Part shown: positions 5,434-7,252 of the stretch, piece after piece
Layout: each line of letters opens with the position of its first letter
Numbering within the stretch: the first letter of the stretch is position 1
Origin: an uncultured Petrimonas sp.
GTDB lineage: Bacteria > Bacteroidota > Bacteroidia > Bacteroidales > Dysgonomonadaceae
Direction: 5' to 3'
NCBI GenBank assembly: GCA_934621705.1
Contig: CAKTUP010000101.1
Coordinates: 1-7,252 of the forward strand
DNA length: 7,252 nt
The notes under the pieces: model-generated
What the model saw: the letters and a program-made list of their open reading frames with translations, nothing else
What the model was told of the DNA's origin: nothing
The model's database searches: none
Program-made: the position numbers and the translations under genes

Positions 5434-5520
5434 CAACCCTTTGCAGGGTTGCGAATGTTGTATTCATTCTCCTGTCCGTACGTTTCACATACGGCTATTT
5501 TAGTTTAACCCGATGGGTTA
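5434..5520 (+). repeat. REP-like three-hairpin unit C, downstream of transposase
   Basis: This unit is 87 bases long. Hairpin 1, CAACCCTTTGCAGGGTTG (5434-5451), has a 7-bp stem and TTGC loop. A 24-base spacer leads to hairpin 2, CCGTACGTTTCACATACGG (5476-5494), identical to that of unit A. The linker CTATTTTAGTT leads to hairpin 3, TAACCCGATGGGTTA (5506-5520). It begins 6 bases after the transposase stop and may double as its transcript end. Confidence 0.85.
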
Positions 5521-5561
5521 AAAACGTAACGTGCGATTTCAGAAATATCACATAACTACTC

Positions 5562-5606
5562 AAACCGAATGGATTAAATAACAATAGCCATAGGGGCAAC
5601 CTATGG
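5562..5606 (-). repeat. REP-like unit E, inverted and truncated
   Basis: On the minus strand this shows hairpin 2 (5606-5588, perfect CCATAGG/CCTATGG stem with a 5-base loop), the linker CTATTGTTATT, and a decayed hairpin 3 (5575-5562). Hairpin 1, expected near 5630-5647, is missing; that position holds the start of the YdeI-like gene. It faces unit C across 41 bases. Confidence 0.75.
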
Positions 5607-5636
5607 GTTTGAAAAATCGATTAATCTCGTTGTAAA

Positions 5637-6203
5637 ATGCAAATCACCACCGCCCTATATTTCGCTTCCCGCCAACCGTGGCGCGAATGGTTGTCGGAAA
5701 ATTTCCGTACGGAAAAAGAAATCTGGCTCATTTATCCCAACAAATCCACCGGAAAACCGTGCATTTTGTACAACGACGCCGTGGAAGAGGCGCTCTGTTT
5801 CGGTTGGATCGACAGCACGATGAAAAAATACGACGAAACGCACGCCGCTCAGCGTTTCACGCCCCGAAATCCCAAAAGCTCCTATTCGCAGCCCAACAAA
5901 GAGCGCTTGCGGTGGCTCGCCGAAAATAATTTGCTACACCCTGAAATTCACCAAAAAGTAACAAACATTTTATCGGAAAAGTTTGTTTATCCGTCAGATA
6001 TAATCACAGCATTGCAAGCCGACGAAGAAACGTGGCAAAACTTTCAACAATTCTCCGAATCCTACAAGCGAATACGGGTAGCGTTCGTTCACGATTCGCG
6101 AAACCGTCCCGAATTTTTCGAAAAACGCTTAGCCAATCTGCTGAAAATGACTAAACAAAATAAAAAAATAATCGGTCACGGCGGGATAGATAAATATTAT
6201 TAA
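5637..6203 (+). CDS. YdeI/OmpdA family protein
   Basis: This is a 188-residue protein of the YdeI/OmpD-associated family (OmpdA). Key blocks are AVEEALCFGWIDS (48-60), QRFTPRNPKSSYS (72-84) with the arginine/lysine-rich RFTPRxPKSxWS signature, and a C-terminal segment in which WQNFQQFSESYKRIRVAF (133-150) and NKKIIG (175-180) match the family's helical tail. Family length is about 185-195 residues, so it appears complete. Members have been linked to bacteriocin or antimicrobial-peptide resistance in enteric bacteria, but no biochemical activity is established, and the role here is unknown. The protein should be cytoplasmic. The start ATG lies 30 bases after truncated hairpin unit E, so the leader was probably altered by that repeat cluster. 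The next gene follows after 24 bases, consistent with an operon. Confidence 0.9.
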   Translation: MQITTALYFASRQPWREWLSENFRTEKEIWLIYPNKSTGKPCILYNDAVEEALCFGWIDSTMKKYDETHAAQRFTPRNPKSSYSQPNKERLRWLAENNLLHPEIHQKVTNILSEKFVYPSDIITALQADEETWQNFQQFSESYKRIRVAFVHDSRNRPEFFEKRLANLLKMTKQNKKIIGHGGIDKYY

Positions 6204-6227
6204 CTCCAAAAATTAAATAAACAAGTT

Positions 6228-6640
6228 ATGACACAAAAAATAAAAGTGAGTGTATTTGTGAAGGTTCCTAAAGAAGCCGCTTGGGATTATTTTAATCTTC
6301 CCGAACACATTACAGGATGGAATTTTGCTCTTCCCGACTGGCATTGCCCAAGGCAGAAAGTGATTTTCGTGAAGGTGGAAAGTTCACGCTTCGCATGGAG
6401 TCGAAAGATGGAGGTGTCGGATTCGATTTTTCCGGAGTGTTTACTGAAATCGAACAATTGAAAGGGTTTAATTATACATTGGATGATGGTCGAAAGGTTT
6501 CGGCAACATTTGAAGAAGATTCAGAAGGAACGTTAGTTACAGAGATATTTGAAGCTGATGCTGAAACTCCACCCGAAATACAGCAACAAGGGTGGCAAAA
6601 TATATTGAATAATTTCAAAAAATACGCCGAAAGCAGGTAA
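6228..6640 (+). pseudogene. SRPBCC/AHSA1 (START-like) domain protein, frameshifted
   Basis: Two overlapping reading frames together make one SRPBCC/AHSA1 protein. Frame one from ATG 6228 gives MTQKIKVSVFVKVPKEAAWD to DWHCPR (codon ending at 6353). The second frame then continues from GCA at 6353 with AESDFREGGKFTLRMESKDG, GFDFSGVFTEIE and QQQGWQNILNNFKKYAESR to TAA 6638-6640. Restoring one G in the AAGGCAG stretch (about 6350-6354) joins them into 137 residues, the normal family length, with typical N-terminal and C-terminal blocks. As written, the product would stop at 6459-6461 after 77 residues with a nonsense tail. Family members have a hydrophobic ligand cavity; no specific ligand is predicted. 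A real mutation and a sequencing indel are both possible. The gene sits 24 bases after the YdeI-like gene and 3 bases before the DUF1801 gene. Confidence 0.85.
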
Positions 6641-6643
6641 GAA

Positions 6644-7012
6644 ATGGAAGACATCAAACCCGAAAACATCGACCAATACATCGCCGGATTCGCTCCCGAT
6701 GTGCAGGAAAAACTAAAGTCGATTCGGAAACTGGTTCACGACACCATCCCCGAAGCCGTCGAAACTATCAGTTACCAAATGCCGGCCTTTAAGTACAACG
6801 GGAAAATTCTGGTGTATTTTGCCGCGTTCAAAAACCACATCGGATTTTACGCCACGCCCGAAGCAAACCTGGCGTTCAAAGACGAGCTGTCGGAATACAA
6901 AACCACCAAAGGAACCATTCAATTGCCTTACAACAAGCCGCTTCCGATGGAACTGCTCCGCAAAATCATTCTCTACAAAGCAACATCCAACGAAATAAAA
7001 AAGAAAAAATAA
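6644..7012 (+). CDS. DUF1801 (YdhG-like) protein
   Basis: This is a 122-residue protein of the DUF1801 / YdhG family (PF08818). The N-terminal block IDQYIAGFAPDVQEKLKSIR (9-28) is followed by IPEAVETISYQMPAFKYNGK (35-54), the family hallmark PEaxExIsYgMPaFkxxgk. GFYATPEA (67-74) and TTKGTIQLPYNKPLP (87-101), with the KGxIxFPxxxPLP element, complete the pattern. The fold is frataxin-like. A Bacillus relative has been annotated as an iron chaperone, but the function in general is uncertain. It is cytoplasmic and ends in a lysine-rich tail. ATG 6644 lies 3 bases after the SRPBCC stop, and the VOC remnant starts 1 base after its own stop, so the three are translationally packed into one operon. 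It appears intact. Confidence 0.93.
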   Translation: MEDIKPENIDQYIAGFAPDVQEKLKSIRKLVHDTIPEAVETISYQMPAFKYNGKILVYFAAFKNHIGFYATPEANLAFKDELSEYKTTKGTIQLPYNKPLPMELLRKIILYKATSNEIKKKK

Positions 7013-7013
7013 G

Positions 7014-7163
7014 ATGAACAACTCCATTTATCCGTGCATTTGGTGCAATAACAACGCCCGCGAAATGGCCGATTTTTATGGCAGCGTATTTCCTAAAGTG
7101 ATGGATGAGGTGTTGAAGATGAAAAAAATAGATATGCAAATATTAAAAAATACAGTAAAATAA
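7014..7163 (+). pseudogene. PhnB-like VOC protein (3-dmu-9_3-mt type), internally deleted remnant
   Basis: The 49 codons join two ends of one known family. Residues 1-27 (IYPCIWCNNNAREMADFYGS plus VFP) match the N terminus of PhnB-like / 3-demethylubiquinone-methyltransferase-type VOC proteins (IYPCLWFdgxAkEAaeFYxSiFP). Residues 28-49 (KVMDEVLKMKKIDMQILKNT) match their extreme C terminus (xxVMxAmLKMkKlDIxxLxxA). The core of about 100 or more residues, with the metal ligands and the beta-alpha-beta-beta-beta repeats, is absent. The join is in frame at about 7092-7097 and the normal stop is kept, so a deletion is more likely than assembly noise, though an assembly collapse is possible. The ORF starts 1 base after the DUF1801 stop and 6 bases separate it from the next VOC gene. 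A functional microprotein is unlikely. Confidence 0.75.
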
Positions 7164-7169
7164 CAACGT

Positions 7170-7252
7170 ATGAACATGTGGACAGATATCGCAGTAGAAA
7201 ATGCGGGTGAATTGAAAGATTTTTATTCGCAGGTTTTCGGATGGACGGTGCA
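7170..7252 (+). CDS. VOC family (glyoxalase/bleomycin-resistance) protein, N terminus (partial)
   Basis: Twenty-seven codons are visible before the window ends. MWTDIAVENAGELKDFYSQ followed by VFGWTV matches the first beta-alpha unit of VOC-fold proteins (xxxDIpVeDxxxlxdFYsxVFGWxv). The family binds a divalent metal and includes glyoxalase I, dioxygenases and antibiotic-binding proteins; the first ligand position cannot be judged with confidence from this fragment. ATG 7170 lies 6 bases after the stop of the deleted VOC remnant, so it is probably the next gene of the same operon. An ATG two codons later (7176) is an alternative start. Confidence 0.75.
   Translation, partial: MNMWTDIAVENAGELKDFYSQVFGWTV

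Larger units (their letters stand above)
4879..5520 (+). mobile_element. Transposase gene framed by inverted hairpin units (IS200/REP-type element)
   Basis: This is the smallest symmetrical structure around the transposase: inverted unit D, the gene, then direct unit C, 642 bases in all. Each end unit puts hairpin 1 next to the gene and hairpin 3 outermost. Exact element ends, and the short cleavage-site sequences that pair with guide bases in IS200/IS605 elements, cannot be identified from one copy. Additional units lie outside on both sides (A and B left, E right), so a REP/BIME cluster around a resident transposase is the alternative reading. Confidence 0.6.

Noticed and set aside
4377..5606. 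CRISPR array
   Set aside because: Repeats are few, differ in orientation and sequence, have irregular spacing, and no cas gene is present.
6346..6354. Programmed -1 frameshift site in the SRPBCC gene
   Set aside because: CCCAAGG is not a canonical X XXY YYZ slippery heptamer, and these proteins are normally encoded in one frame.
6317..6640. Second half of the SRPBCC gene as an independent 107-residue gene
   Set aside because: Its first residues are out-of-frame translation of the first half; homology begins only at AESDF, so it is the tail of one broken gene.

Overview
The window looks like a chromosomal stretch from a Bacteroidota bacterium, probably of the order Bacteroidales. The reasons are the A/T-rich leaders that mostly lack Shine-Dalgarno sequences, one clear TAnnTTTG-type -7 promoter element (TATCTTTG, 1946-1953), a Crp/Fnr regulator of the Bacteroidetes type, and an IS200-like/REP-associated transposase of a form common in that phylum. 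This is inferred from style and protein families; no rRNA or other firm taxonomic marker is present. Every credible gene is on the + strand.

Left part (1-2810): the last 41 codons of purA (adenylosuccinate synthase) are followed by a weak hairpin. Next come a YugP-type membrane zinc peptidase (247-930), a short heptamer tandem repeat, and a 58-residue DUF2283 protein (1029-1205). A strong intrinsic terminator (1233-1272) insulates this group from a Crp/Fnr-family regulator (1298-1900). A pirin (1990-2709) follows with its own promoter and an unusually good ribosome binding site. It is closed by a palindrome and a 12-bp terminator stem.

Middle (2811-5636): a TIGR01777/YfcH-like nucleotide-sugar-epimerase-fold protein and a DUF1697 protein lead into about 640 bp without a gene. 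That stretch holds a diverged tandem duplication of about 270 bp (4294-4565 and 4566-4828). The duplication copied the last 16 codons and stop of the DUF1697 gene. Within and around it lie repeated three-hairpin units of about 85 bp in the order A(+), B(+), D(-), then a small HUH/Y1 transposase gene (4981-5427), then C(+) and a truncated E(-). Units D and C flank the transposase gene in inverted symmetry. This REP/BIME-like array with its resident transposase is the most interesting object in the window.

Right part (5637-7252): a tightly packed run of small genes from poorly characterised families follows: YdeI/OmpdA-like, SRPBCC/AHSA1, DUF1801, a PhnB-like VOC protein and another VOC/glyoxalase protein cut by the window end. 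Two of them look broken. The SRPBCC gene carries a single-base frameshift near 6351-6353. The first VOC gene has lost its whole middle and is reduced to 49 residues that join the family's N terminus to its C terminus.

Functionally the window mixes housekeeping (purA), membrane proteolysis, a regulator-pirin pair and a decaying cassette of small stress- or metabolite-related proteins. A transposase-driven repeat cluster sits inside that cassette, between DUF1697 and YdeI.
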